31,079 nucleotides of DNA from a virus. Location: IMG/VR virus record IMGVR_UViG_3300030518_000026, positions 1-31,079 of that record; one strand, written 5' to 3'. The first letter of the stretch is position 1. Each line of letters opens with the position of its first letter. The notes beneath the pieces are model-generated. The model did not search any database. It saw nothing but the letters and a program-made list of their open reading frames with translations, and had not been told where the DNA came from. A program made the position numbers and the translations under genes. Positions 21,715 through 30,600 of the stretch are shown one piece after another.

Positions 21715-22050
21715 ATGCTCGCAAATCTGCTTGTGGCACCACAGACGGAATTGCAATGGTCTAGGTGGTCTTTTGACCATCGGGACCAGCACAATCTAAT
21801 CCGGCAAGCCATCCGTAACATTTACGGCGTGAACCTGACCGAATATCCGATTGATCCGATTGCGCTGGAAGATTTCTCGCAGTTTGCAAACTGGAATCAG
21901 CAAATGCACAACGATTTTAACGGCGTGCTCGGCCTTCAATCCAGCAACCTCCAACAAGTTGATATTCGGAATAAAGCCGAGTTGGAGGCGTGGATTTATC
22001 TGCATCGCCGCGAGCATGAGGCGGCGGCTTTCAAACTGGGGATATCATGA
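21715..22050 (+). CDS. hypothetical tail-region protein, 111 aa
   Basis: It follows the previous gene after 3 nt and ends in an ATGA overlap with the sulfotransferase-like gene. The sequence is helical with Trp/His/Asn (RWSFDHRDQHNLIRQAIRNI, FANWNQQMHNDFNGVLGL), and its last part is ELEAWIYLHRREHEAAAFKL. Proteins of this look and length often accompany the tail genes of podoviruses, but I cannot name a family. Possibly a virion or tail-assembly factor. Confidence 0.7.
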   Translation: MLANLLVAPQTELQWSRWSFDHRDQHNLIRQAIRNIYGVNLTEYPIDPIALEDFSQFANWNQQMHNDFNGVLGLQSSNLQQVDIRNKAELEAWIYLHRREHEAAAFKLGIS

Positions 22051-22589
22051 CGCCTTTCGTTATTATTGGAACACCTAGATCGCGCACCGCATGGTTAGCG
22101 CGATTTTTGTCATATGGGGGCCGGACATGCTTGCACGAACCTTCTCTGCAATTTGACAAAGAAGCCAGTTTGTCCAATTTCCTATCTGATGACAGTGCAT
22201 CGGCGGCTGATTGCATGATGAGTTTCATGGCGCGAGATATTCGAGTTTTGAGGCCGGATTGCGTGATTGTCTCTGTTCGGCGTCCATTGCCAGAGGTTCA
22301 TGAAAGTTTCGCCAAACTCGGGATTGCAGTTCCAGAGTGGTATTTGAAATTGATGGATGATGACGCTGCTTCTGCCGATGTTGATTTGGCCGTATCGTTC
22401 AATGATCTCAACTCTGAGCATGTATGTCGCATGGTGTTTGAGACGTGCTTAAAACAACCGATGGATCGGGAATGGTGGTTGCACTTGAAAGATGAAAACA
22501 TTCAGAGTGATGTGCAAGCAACCATGAGGACAATTGTTCGCGACAATGCCCGCCTTGGGGCGGTGTTTGGAAAATACTATGCCCTATGA
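22047..22589 (+). CDS. sulfotransferase-like protein, 180 aa
   Basis: The opening FVIIGTPRSRTAWLARFL has the 5'-phosphosulfate loop of the sulfotransferase superfamily (GTPRSRTA, residues 8-15), and IVSVRRPLPEVHESFAKLG (residues 74-92) matches the 3'-phosphate site pattern RxPxxxxxS with Ser87. These enzymes move a sulfuryl group from PAPS to an alcohol or amine. It is short (180 residues), so it is a minimal form or acts on a simple acceptor. DNA here is more AT-rich than in the tail genes. Start and stop overlap neighbours. Together with the APS-kinase-like gene at 4224 it suggests sulfation, though a simple P-loop kinase is possible. Confidence 0.7.
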   Translation: MTPFVIIGTPRSRTAWLARFLSYGGRTCLHEPSLQFDKEASLSNFLSDDSASAADCMMSFMARDIRVLRPDCVIVSVRRPLPEVHESFAKLGIAVPEWYLKLMDDDAASADVDLAVSFNDLNSEHVCRMVFETCLKQPMDREWWLHLKDENIQSDVQATMRTIVRDNARLGAVFGKYYAL

Positions 22590-23043
22590 AATGGAATGGG
22601 AAAGCGTAGAGCACATGCTCGCATCGGGCATGGATCAAAACACACGTATTCAATGGGAGGAAACCGGCTCACATCGCGACGTGGTTCCGATTGATGTTGA
22701 TTGGGATAAATATGCCAGTCTGCAAAAAGCGGGCGTATTTCATCTGCTTTCGCTGCGGAAAGACGGAAAATTGATTGGGCATGCCGCATTTTTCATGGCA
22801 CCGCACACAATGTATCGCACAACGATCCACGTTTTCTGCGATAGCATTTTCATTTTGCCCGGTTTTCGTGCTCGCGCGGTTCACATGATCCGAAAAGCCG
22901 AACGGTATTTTTCAGAAAAAATCGGGAAACCGTTTCGGATTATCTATTTTGCGCCGATTGACGGCAAATTACCCAAAGTGTTGGAGCATTTGGGATACCC
23001 AGCGGCAGAGTTTGTTCACACGAAACTTGTGGTGGTGTCATGA
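22579..23043 (+). CDS. GNAT-like acetyltransferase, 154 aa
   Basis: ATG at 22579 (MPYEMEWESVEHML), overlapping the previous gene by 11 nt. A GNAT-type fold is suggested by FHLLSLRKDGKLIGHAAFFM, HVFCDSIFILPGFRARAVHM and IRKAERYFSEKIGKPF, then KVLEHLGYPAAEF, which is the usual beta6/beta7 end. The pyrophosphate loop is unusual: FRARAV instead of the normal Q/R-x-x-G-x-G/A, so acetyl-CoA binding is uncertain. Such proteins recur beside tail genes in podoviruses. The target is unknown. Confidence 0.7.
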   Translation: MPYEMEWESVEHMLASGMDQNTRIQWEETGSHRDVVPIDVDWDKYASLQKAGVFHLLSLRKDGKLIGHAAFFMAPHTMYRTTIHVFCDSIFILPGFRARAVHMIRKAERYFSEKIGKPFRIIYFAPIDGKLPKVLEHLGYPAAEFVHTKLVVVS

Positions 23044-23501
23044 CGCTTGATGAATTTGTTGATGATTGGCTTGACCGTTCGCCCATTCGCCCGCCTGCGG
23101 AGCCTTATGAGAAGGTGGCAGAGAATATTGGCGTGACGTTGTATCGCGACGATGAATTTCAGGTGCAGTTGTGGGCTTGCGCGCCGAACACCGAAATCTG
23201 TGATCATACGCATCCTGATGTGGACGGTATGGCCGTGCGCGTCGCCGGAGATATCCGGTTTCGGAAACATGGCAAACCAGTCAGCCATCGTGATATGAAG
23301 ATTATGACATGGCGCGGAATGCGGACGCCTGCGGTTCATCTTGGGCCAAACGATTCTCACGGCGTCAGTATTGGTCCGTCCGGCGGATCGTTTCTGGCGA
23401 TCACTCGGTGGTTGAACGGCGGACCTCAATCTGTGCATCTGAATTGGCAAGGTGATCCGTTGGATGAAACTCACGCCAAAGAACTTGAAAGGGTTGTGTG
23501 A
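23040..23501 (+). CDS. cupin-domain protein, 153 aa
   Basis: Overlaps the previous stop (ATGA). A small beta-barrel pattern: QVQLWACAPNTEICDHTHPD has two histidines (H56, H58) in a cupin motif 1-like arrangement, and PAVHLGPNDSHGVS carries motif 2 with His107, so a metal site is likely. It is a probable metal-binding enzyme or sensor. It is the third member of the 22.0-23.5 kb cassette, co-transcribed with the sulfotransferase-like and GNAT-like genes. The substrate cannot be inferred. The stop overlaps the next ATG (TGATG). Confidence 0.75.
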   Translation: MTLDEFVDDWLDRSPIRPPAEPYEKVAENIGVTLYRDDEFQVQLWACAPNTEICDHTHPDVDGMAVRVAGDIRFRKHGKPVSHRDMKIMTWRGMRTPAVHLGPNDSHGVSIGPSGGSFLAITRWLNGGPQSVHLNWQGDPLDETHAKELERVV

Positions 23502-25030
23502 TGGGTATCGGCGCGGCCATAGCGGCAATTGGATCTGCAATCGCTGAAGTCGGGACAGCCGCAGCGGTTGGGCTTGGTGCTGCCGAGGGCGGTTCTTTGG
23601 CGCTCGGGGTTGGCACTGCATTGGAGGGCGGCGTTGCTGGTGCTGCGTTGGGCGCTGGTGAGGCGGCGATCACTGGCGGTGATATCGGCAAGGGCGCTCT
23701 TGCAGGCGGGCTGACAGGCGGCATAACGGGCGGTTTTGGTGGTGCTCTTGGTTCGAGCTTAGGTATCGGTTCAACTGCGGGGTTCGGGTTGGCAGGTGCA
23801 GCGGGCGGGGCGTTGGGTGCAGAAGCTTCCGGTGGCAACCCTTTGACGGGCGCTCTTACGGGTGCGGCGTCTGGCGCAATTGCGGGGGCCACGGCTGGAA
23901 GTGCGACGCCTGGAACGTCTGGCGGCGGCCCGGGTGTGGGTGCCGCTGCGTCGCAAGCCCCTATCGGTTCTGACATTTATACGCCAGGGGCAGGAACTGA
24001 CACAGGCGCATCGGTATTGAACGCGGGTGCGTCGCCCAATCCGGTTGCCGCTTCATCCTCTGCACCGTCATCTGACATTGGGGCCGATCTAAGCGGCGCG
24101 TCGGCGGTTCAAGGTGCGACAAACGGGGTTGAATTGGCTCCGCTTCCGCCGGTTGCGCCGAATCTTGATGCGGCTGGCAATCCTGTTTTAAGCTCGGCAG
24201 GGCAACTCACATATCCATCGCAGGGTTTGGCATCGGCGGCGAATACAGCCGATGTTGTAAACGCAGCGGGTGGCATAGTCCCGAAAGAGAGTTTTCTAGC
24301 CGATCCATCGGCGGCAATCGGGCAGGCAACAGGGCAAACGCCAGCGGCAGGCACGCTTGGGTATCAGGTCAACCCGTCATTGGGTGTCGCTCCGGGCGGT
24401 TCTGGTCCTGGGGGTAGCTTTACCTACGGGCAGGGCGCGGCGGGGGCGACAAGTGGCAGCGGCGGCACATCGCCAAGCGCGGGGAACTCCCTAGTCAATT
24501 TTGCAAAAAACCCGTCTATCGGCACGTTAGGGTCCGCGTTGGGCAACAACGCAAACCTGTTGCTTCCTGCCGCCGTAGCTGGGTTGGATATTGCAAAAGG
24601 GAACCAAGCTCCCGCCGGTTTGGGCGCGATTGAGGCGCAAGCTGCAAGTTTCGCAAGCCAAGGCAAACAATTGCAATCGTATCTCGCAAGCGGCACGCTT
24701 CCGCCTGGGGTGCAAACGTCCATCAACCAAGCAACGGCGGCGGCGCAAGCGGCTATTCGCAGCCAGTATGCGTCACGCGGCATGTCTGGATCGTCTGCCG
24801 AGGCACAAGATTTGGCGAACGTGCAGAACACCGCAGTTTCACAAGGCGCGACGATTGCACAATCGTTGTTGAATACAGGCGTGAACGAAAGCAACCTATC
24901 GGCTTCGCTTTACGCACAGATCATGCAGCAATCCATCTCGCAAGATTCCGCGATGGCTTCGGCTCTCGCATCGTTGGCGGCTTCTACTGCCACGCCAACC
25001 CGCGTCACGCTCAACACCACATCGGGGTAA
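23501..25030 (+). CDS. Gly/Ala-rich glycine-zipper ejection protein, 509 aa
   Basis: ATG at 23501 with GAAAGGG 7 nt upstream. Residues 1-140 are almost only Gly, Ala, Leu, Ile and Thr with glycine-zipper repeats (GAAIAAIGSAIAEVG, GALAGGLTGGITGGFGGALG), which can form membrane pores. The middle is Pro/Ser/Ala-rich and disordered; the C-terminus (about 380-500) is a Gln/Ala/Ser-rich helix (AAQAAIRSQYASRGMSG). Proteins like this are ejected from podovirus heads and form a channel through the host envelope. Assignment is by composition and position after the tail-tube genes. Confidence 0.7.
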   Translation: MGIGAAIAAIGSAIAEVGTAAAVGLGAAEGGSLALGVGTALEGGVAGAALGAGEAAITGGDIGKGALAGGLTGGITGGFGGALGSSLGIGSTAGFGLAGAAGGALGAEASGGNPLTGALTGAASGAIAGATAGSATPGTSGGGPGVGAAASQAPIGSDIYTPGAGTDTGASVLNAGASPNPVAASSSAPSSDIGADLSGASAVQGATNGVELAPLPPVAPNLDAAGNPVLSSAGQLTYPSQGLASAANTADVVNAAGGIVPKESFLADPSAAIGQATGQTPAAGTLGYQVNPSLGVAPGGSGPGGSFTYGQGAAGATSGSGGTSPSAGNSLVNFAKNPSIGTLGSALGNNANLLLPAAVAGLDIAKGNQAPAGLGAIEAQAASFASQGKQLQSYLASGTLPPGVQTSINQATAAAQAAIRSQYASRGMSGSSAEAQDLANVQNTAVSQGATIAQSLLNTGVNESNLSASLYAQIMQQSISQDSAMASALASLAASTATPTRVTLNTTSG

Positions 25031-25033
25031 CTC

Positions 25034-26491
25034 ATGGCAGACGATACCCTCACGACAGACGACACGAAGCCAAAGGCAGACGCAAAGACCGTTGCGCCGA
25101 AAACCCCTATGGTTTCAGATTCATCTCCGCTGGCCGGTGCCGTTCGCGGCATTGAAGCCGATCCGATTATCAAAGCGGATCGGGCGCGAGTGACGGAAAT
25201 GCAACAGAAAGTTGACGCTCCGGTGATGACAAAGCCACCGCCAGAGCCGACGCCTACCGATCCGTTGTTGGCGTTCGGCCAGCCTGCGATGTGGCTTGGT
25301 CTGTTCGGTTCTCTTGCGACACGCCAGCATCTAACCAGCGCGATCCAGTCAGCGGCGGCGGTTCAAAATTCAGTCAAGAACCAAGACGAGGACGCATACA
25401 AGCGCGCGTATGCGCAGTGGAAGTTAGACACTGAAAACGCGCAACGTATGTCCGAACGCGAACAGAAGTCGCTGCAAAACGCAGTGACGACGTTGAACAC
25501 GGACACGCGATTGGCGGACGCTCAAATCCGCAACCATGTCGCGGAATACAAGAACGAGGTTGTTGATCAAATTTACCGCACGCAAGGATGGCAGGGCGTT
25601 AAGGACTATCTCAGAGCGCACGGCAAGCAATCGGAGGCGATGGCAGATGGCGCAAACGCACTGACCAAAAAAGCCGCTGAGAAAGAACTGTGGGATGCAT
25701 GGCGGGAAGCGAACCCTGGTGCAGACGCTCGCACGCAAGCTGTAGCCAAACTTGCGATTGCGGAAGGGAAAGACCCTGACGCGGCAAAAGACGGCGGATT
25801 TACGCCAGAAATGTCTCAATTGATGGGCAAAATGGCGCAACTTGGCATTACGCTTCCGGCGGGCCTCCGGTCGAAAGGCCAACAAATTGCGGCATATCAA
25901 GGGGTGATTGATTCCACGCCGGGTATGAGCATGGCGGAACGCGCTCAAAAGATTAAGGACGGCCAAATTCAACTTGCAGCCGAACGCAAGGAAACGCAGA
26001 CGGCGGCGGCGCAAGCAGGCCGTGTGTCTGTCGCTGTGAACGAATTGCGGACGATGGCACCGTTGGCACAAGCATCATCCGAAGCGGTGCCGCGCACTGC
26101 TTGGGTGCCTCTCACCAAACTGTTGCAGATGGGCGATGCGTCAATTTCCGATCCTGCGTTGAAGGATTTGAAGATCAAAACAAACGCCATCTTGAATGCT
26201 TACGATCAGTTGGCGGCGCGAGGCGGAACGGATTCGGCCAAGCGCGAATACGCTCACAGTTTGCTTACGACTGCCGAAAGTCCCGAATCCTATCGTGCTG
26301 CGTTGAAAGCGTTTGGTCAGGAAGCCGACGCCGCAAAACAAGCAGCCGAACAAGCCGAACGTGTGGATCGTGAAAACAAGGGCGGACAAAAAGACGGCCA
26401 TGCGACCGCACTTCCGGGCGAACCAATATATACCGACAAAGACGGCAATCGTGCGGTGAATCGCGACGGTAAATGGGTTGAGGTGCAATAA
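25034..26491 (+). CDS. internal virion/ejection-type protein, 485 aa
   Basis: A mostly helical, charged protein with a disordered Asp/Thr/Lys-rich front (MADDTLTTDDTKPKAD) and a possible hydrophobic helix near residues 75-105 (DPLLAFGQPAMWLGLFGSLA). Residues 110-420 are helical (YKRAYAQWKLDTENAQRMSE, VAKLAIAEGKDPDAAK). The end, PIYTDKDGNRAVNRDGKW, is a short beta hairpin often seen at the C-terminus of such proteins. It lies between two other ejection-type genes and its stop overlaps the next ATG (TAATG). Function inferred from order only. Confidence 0.65.
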   Translation: MADDTLTTDDTKPKADAKTVAPKTPMVSDSSPLAGAVRGIEADPIIKADRARVTEMQQKVDAPVMTKPPPEPTPTDPLLAFGQPAMWLGLFGSLATRQHLTSAIQSAAAVQNSVKNQDEDAYKRAYAQWKLDTENAQRMSEREQKSLQNAVTTLNTDTRLADAQIRNHVAEYKNEVVDQIYRTQGWQGVKDYLRAHGKQSEAMADGANALTKKAAEKELWDAWREANPGADARTQAVAKLAIAEGKDPDAAKDGGFTPEMSQLMGKMAQLGITLPAGLRSKGQQIAAYQGVIDSTPGMSMAERAQKIKDGQIQLAAERKETQTAAAQAGRVSVAVNELRTMAPLAQASSEAVPRTAWVPLTKLLQMGDASISDPALKDLKIKTNAILNAYDQLAARGGTDSAKREYAHSLLTTAESPESYRAALKAFGQEADAAKQAAEQAERVDRENKGGQKDGHATALPGEPIYTDKDGNRAVNRDGKWVEVQ

Positions 26492-28545
26492 TGGCGTTCG
26501 ATCCCGATAGCGCACGATTAATTGCCCCGGCGTCGGCAACACGATCCAAATTCGATCCCGATAGCGCAAAACTAATAGAGGCATCGCGTCCTCTCATTCC
26601 CGGCGATGACGGGTTCCGGCCCAAACTTGACGCGCAAGGGAAGGTGGCGGGGGCCGCGCCTGTTGATCCAACAAGACAGCGGAACGCCGAAGGGTTTGTG
26701 CAGCCAACGCCGGAAGAACGGCAATATGGTGATTTGACCGAGGGGCAAATTGCGGCGCTTCGGCAATCCCAAAAAGCCGACATGGCAACCCCATTTGCAA
26801 CGCCTCTCGGTTCGACTCGTGGAAGCGTAATCCCGTGGATGACGAACGATAAAGGCCGTGGCACGCTGGCTATGCCAGAGATGATTGCGGCTCCGTTGCG
26901 CGGGGCCGTAAAAGGCGGTCAGGAAATTCTAGGGCAACGCCCTGTCAATGACCCAACCGCGCGTGGTGACATTCTGACGGCGGCTACTATGGGCATAAAG
27001 CCGTCTCCCGGGTTCTCTCCAGAGATGGCCGCGAAAGGCATGTCCATATCGGGCGAAACTCCGAAACAAAAAACGCCGAATTTCGGTGTGAAATCATCGG
27101 TTCCCGATCTGGTCAAAGAAGGGTTTGTGTTCTCGCCCGCAGATATTCCGAAACTTGGAGAAAAACCCGATCTTGCCACGCGGATGATGTCTGGCGAAGC
27201 GGGCAAAATCAAATTGTGGCAAACGGCATCGTCCAAAAACCAACTCCTTGTGAATGATTTGCAGGCCGAAGATATCGGATTGCCTCGCGGCACGTTCTTG
27301 AACAATGAAGCATTCGCCAAGGCTGAGGCCCCCGCTAAAGCAGTGTATGAACAGGTCCGCACCGCAGTTCCGGAAGTGACGTTTGACCAAGAATTTAAAG
27401 CGGACGTAGCCAAACTCTCGGCGGCTGATAAGAAGTTGGAGGGTCTGTTCCCGTCCACAAGCGCCAATCCGAAAATTGCGCAACTGCACGATGAATTGCT
27501 TGGGAAATTGAACAACCAGACGTTCAGCGGCGAACATGCGCCAACCGATTCCGTGATGAAATACATCGCGCAATTGCGGGCCGACGCCTCGACCAACCTC
27601 AAAGCAATTGGCAAGCCTGATCAGCACCGTCTTGGCCTTGCGCAGCGCCGTGCGGCAGACTTGGTGGAAAGCACGATGGAGCGGAGCATTGAGAATGCGC
27701 CATCCTATTGGACGTCCAAATGGAAAAGCGCGCGATCCGAATTGAACAACGCCCATAGCGAACTTGAATCCGCATCGTCAGAAATGACGAATGCCGCCAA
27801 CGCAACGCGCCGCGCGGCTATGGATGCGCCTCGTCGCGAACAAGAGGCCGGTGCGGCTGCGGAGAAAACCACATACGCGCGATCGCACGGGAATCGCGAG
27901 AAAGCGGTTGAAGCCGAGCGCGTTGCAAACGAAGCGGAATTGCAAAAGCTCACCGAAGCCGAGCGCCAAGCCCAGCAACGGTTTCAATCCGCGTATCAAA
28001 AAGTCTCGGAACTTCAATCGCGGGTAACGTCTTACCGCGAAAATTTGGCACAAGCGTATCAGGAACGACCGTTCCGCCAAGGTCTGGCCGATCAATTCCG
28101 TGAGGCACGCGAGATGTTCGCCAAAATTTATGACGCGCGCGATCTTACAAATCCGACAACGGGAGACGTAAACTCTCAAGGTTATGCGAAAATGTTGGCG
28201 GCAGATAAACCGTTGTCTGGTAACGCAAAGAAAATTGCGGATGCATACAACACCGCGCCGAAATCCATGCAGAACCCAGCCCGGTTCGGGCATGCCGAAG
28301 ATTACAGTGCAGTAGATTTCTTCGGTGCGGCGGCTGCTATTGGAGCGCATGAACCTGCGCTAGCGTTGGGAATTTTGCAGCGACCTTTGGTAAAAAACAT
28401 GCTTCTTTCCAAAGGATATCAAGAACGGTTGACCGGAGTAAACGCGAGCAAACCTCTTGCTCCAACATATCCCGCATTCACGCCGCAAGCTGCGGTTGCA
28501 CTTCCGTTCGCGAGCGGTGCAGCACATGGAATGGAAAACAAATGA
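26491..28545 (+). CDS. large internal virion/ejection-type protein, 684 aa
   Basis: The N-terminus has two tandem FDPDSA segments (residues 3-8 and 19-24), a repeat style I associate with phage internal proteins. An Ala/Gly/Pro-rich front is followed by a globular part and, at about residues 415-530, a long coiled coil (ARSELNNAHSELESASSEMT, ERQAQQRFQSAYQKVSELQS). The last 60 residues contain hydrophobic segments (FFGAAAAIGAHEPALALGIL). The third large gene in the position of podovirus ejection proteins. No lytic-transglycosylase motif was recognised. Start overlaps the previous stop, and the end overlaps the next start by ATGA. Confidence 0.7.
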   Translation: MAFDPDSARLIAPASATRSKFDPDSAKLIEASRPLIPGDDGFRPKLDAQGKVAGAAPVDPTRQRNAEGFVQPTPEERQYGDLTEGQIAALRQSQKADMATPFATPLGSTRGSVIPWMTNDKGRGTLAMPEMIAAPLRGAVKGGQEILGQRPVNDPTARGDILTAATMGIKPSPGFSPEMAAKGMSISGETPKQKTPNFGVKSSVPDLVKEGFVFSPADIPKLGEKPDLATRMMSGEAGKIKLWQTASSKNQLLVNDLQAEDIGLPRGTFLNNEAFAKAEAPAKAVYEQVRTAVPEVTFDQEFKADVAKLSAADKKLEGLFPSTSANPKIAQLHDELLGKLNNQTFSGEHAPTDSVMKYIAQLRADASTNLKAIGKPDQHRLGLAQRRAADLVESTMERSIENAPSYWTSKWKSARSELNNAHSELESASSEMTNAANATRRAAMDAPRREQEAGAAAEKTTYARSHGNREKAVEAERVANEAELQKLTEAERQAQQRFQSAYQKVSELQSRVTSYRENLAQAYQERPFRQGLADQFREAREMFAKIYDARDLTNPTTGDVNSQGYAKMLAADKPLSGNAKKIADAYNTAPKSMQNPARFGHAEDYSAVDFFGAAAAIGAHEPALALGILQRPLVKNMLLSKGYQERLTGVNASKPLAPTYPAFTPQAAVALPFASGAAHGMENK

Positions 28546-28820
28546 AGGGCAAGCCATCCTCACTTATCAACAAGATGGATGCGTTCTTTGAGAGATTGCT
28601 TGAACAAACGTCTCCGAGTATGGTTGAAAGCGAAGGCCAGCCAGCCGAAGCCAAGCCTACCGTAGCTTTGTTGGACCAACTCAAGGTTTTTGAAGCTGGC
28701 ACTCGTTGGATACACACTCGTAACCGATTGACGCCAGAGGATGACACAGATGAGTTCGGCAAGCTCCGCGACGGTTACAGTGGTTCACGAGGGCGTCGTC
28801 GCTCTCCCGCGTCGGGTTAA
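28542..28820 (+). CDS. small hypothetical protein, possible small terminase, 92 aa
   Basis: Starts in an ATGA overlap with the preceding gene. A helical N-terminus (SSLINKMDAFFERLLEQTSP), a second helix (ALLDQLKVFEAGTRWIHTRN) and a basic tail (GSRGRRRSPASG). No family is recognised. In T7-like phages the small terminase is of this size and sits beside the holin and fibre genes, which fits the neighbourhood here, but sequence evidence is weak and the small terminase is otherwise unaccounted for. The next gene starts inside its 3' end. Confidence 0.6.
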   Translation: MKGKPSSLINKMDAFFERLLEQTSPSMVESEGQPAEAKPTVALLDQLKVFEAGTRWIHTRNRLTPEDDTDEFGKLRDGYSGSRGRRRSPASG

Positions 28821-29085
28821 GTCGGAACCCGAACAACCGTCTGTCCAAATGGACAAACCGCTTCCGCCACCGAAGGTGGATCAAGCGTTCATCGGGACTT
28901 TGAGCGCGATTGCAGCGGTTCTTGCGTCGCGATTTTTGTTGTTGCTTTCGGTGATCGGCGCTTTTGTGCTCGCCGTGCGGGTTTCCGATACCGCTGGGCT
29001 TTACGTGATGATCGCGTATTGCATTTTCACTGTTATTCCGTTGGTCACGTTGGACATTTTCACGCGGTTGCGGGGAGCACAATAA
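28750..29085 (+). CDS. holin-like membrane protein, 111 aa
   Basis: ATG at 28750 has AGAGG 9 nt upstream; ATG at 28741 sits right against it. The first 45 residues are hydrophilic (SSASSATVTVVHEGVVALPR, then PEQPSVQMDKPLPPPK). Two membrane helices follow, IGTLSAIAAVLASRFLLLLS/VIGAFVLAV (about 48-75) and GLYVMIAYCIFTVIPLVTLD (about 80-100), with a charged end. A small two-helix membrane protein next to the fibre gene is a good holin candidate, although no endolysin gene is in the window. It may instead be a structural membrane-interacting protein. Confidence 0.7.
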   Translation: MSSASSATVTVVHEGVVALPRRVKSEPEQPSVQMDKPLPPPKVDQAFIGTLSAIAAVLASRFLLLLSVIGAFVLAVRVSDTAGLYVMIAYCIFTVIPLVTLDIFTRLRGAQ

Positions 29086-29088
29086 CCC

Positions 29089-30498
29089 GTGGCAGTTCCG
29101 TCTAACGCCACCTATTCCAACGGATCGGGCGTAGTTTCTGGAGATCAGTTAGATACGTTTGTGCAAGGCGGGATGCTGGTTGCAAATCTGCGCGTGTTCA
29201 CCGGATTGTCGAATATGACGGTGGTTACGCTCGGGACCAGCACGGCTGGCGATGGCGGCGGTGGTGAGTTTTTTTGGAACTCTACCAGCACGGCCACGGA
29301 TGACGGAGTGACGGTAATTCGGCCCTATGGCTTGACGGTGGGGGCTTGGCTCCGTGTGCCGCAACAGATCAGCGGCGGTTACATTTCCAACGTCGCGATT
29401 ACAGGTTCATCGTTTGGCTCTGGCACGATTAGCAATACCGCGATCTCAAACGGGACTGTTGCTAATGCCGCGATCTCGGGCGGGACAATTGCAAACGCAA
29501 CCATCTCCAATGTTACCTATGCTGGCAATTTGTCAGTTGCAGGAACTGTTGCGATGGGCAGCAGCTTTCTGCGCAACAAACTGATCAACGGGGGGATGGC
29601 TGTAGATCAACGCAACGCGGGGGCGTCGCAGACGATCACGGCTGGCGCTGCTTTGGCCTACACCGTAGATCGTTGGTATGGCTACTGCACGGGCGCGAAC
29701 GTCACAGGGCAACGGGTGTCGGCCAGCGCGCCAAACCAATACGTTTACCAAATCACAGGCGCGACGGGGAATACCGCAGTCGGGTTTGGGCAGAGGATCG
29801 AAACTGCCAACTCATATGATTTGGCCGGAACCACATCCACGTTATCGGTCGCGTTGGCCGCGTCGTCTATCACGACTGTCAATTGGACGGCTTCGTATGC
29901 CAATTCGACAGACACGTTCGGCACGCTCGCAAGCCCCACGGTTACGCAAATTGCGACCGGAACCTTCACCGTATCTTCCGCGCTCACGACCTACAACAAA
30001 CAGATTTCTATCCCGTCTGCGGCGATCACTGGTTTGCAGATTGTGTTTACCACGGCGGCGCTCACTGGCACGCTATCAATCGGCACCGTGCAACTTGAGC
30101 CGGGTTCTGTGGCCACTCCGTTCGAACGAACAGATATAGGGCGCGAGCTAATCAGGTGTCAGAGGTATTTTGAAACTACTTACAACACTGGTGTAGCTCT
30201 TGGTACTGCAGCTCAGAATGGACAAGGAGATTTTCAAACAATTTCTTATAGTAGTACTTATGGAACTTCTATTGTTTATCCATTTAAAGTTACAAAAAGA
30301 ATTTCTCCTACAATAGTAGGTTATAATCCAGTGTCAGGTGCAGTAAGTACTTTTCAAGATTATAGTGTCAGTGCTCCAAACGGCTCTTTAGGAATAAGTG
30401 TAACTGGCCCACAATCGGTAGGTGTATATAATGTATCATCCAGTTGGTCAGTCGGGCACATCATGGCAATACACCTAGCAATCAACGCGGAGTTGTAA
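29089..30498 (+). CDS. tail fibre protein, 469 aa
   Basis: The N-terminus [20 protein letters not shown] and LDTFVQGG matches the virion-attachment segment of a second fibre gene starting at 30982. After a Thr/Ala/Ser/Gly-rich part with tandem [20 protein letters not shown] repeats, [18 protein letters not shown] and [10 protein letters not shown] start a domain typical of phage fibres, ending [14 protein letters not shown]. The tip (residues about 350-469) lies in AT-rich DNA unlike the rest. GTG start; GGGGAG lies 11 nt upstream. It is probably the receptor-binding protein. Confidence 0.9.
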   Translation: MAVPSNATYSNGSGVVSGDQLDTFVQGGMLVANLRVFTGLSNMTVVTLGTSTAGDGGGGEFFWNSTSTATDDGVTVIRPYGLTVGAWLRVPQQISGGYISNVAITGSSFGSGTISNTAISNGTVANAAISGGTIANATISNVTYAGNLSVAGTVAMGSSFLRNKLINGGMAVDQRNAGASQTITAGAALAYTVDRWYGYCTGANVTGQRVSASAPNQYVYQITGATGNTAVGFGQRIETANSYDLAGTTSTLSVALAASSITTVNWTASYANSTDTFGTLASPTVTQIATGTFTVSSALTTYNKQISIPSAAITGLQIVFTTAALTGTLSIGTVQLEPGSVATPFERTDIGRELIRCQRYFETTYNTGVALGTAAQNGQGDFQTISYSSTYGTSIVYPFKVTKRISPTIVGYNPVSGAVSTFQDYSVSAPNGSLGISVTGPQSVGVYNVSSSWSVGHIMAIHLAINAEL

Positions 30499-30600
30499 AA
30501 TGTCAACAGGTTATCAGCTTACTTCAGGACTTTCTGTTATACGTCTAGTTGATGGAGCAACTATTCCTAATTCGCCATCAAACATCGATTGGCAAGAGTA
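30150..30600 (+). other. AT-rich block covering the fibre tip and start of the next gene
   Basis: GC counted by hand is 35 of 120 at 30241-30360 (29%), against 35 of 60 (58%) at 29701-29760 in the same fibre gene. The block runs across the fibre stop into the first about 100 nt of the assembly gene and uses codons scarce elsewhere, such as ATA and AGA. It looks like a recently acquired cassette. Confidence 0.8.
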
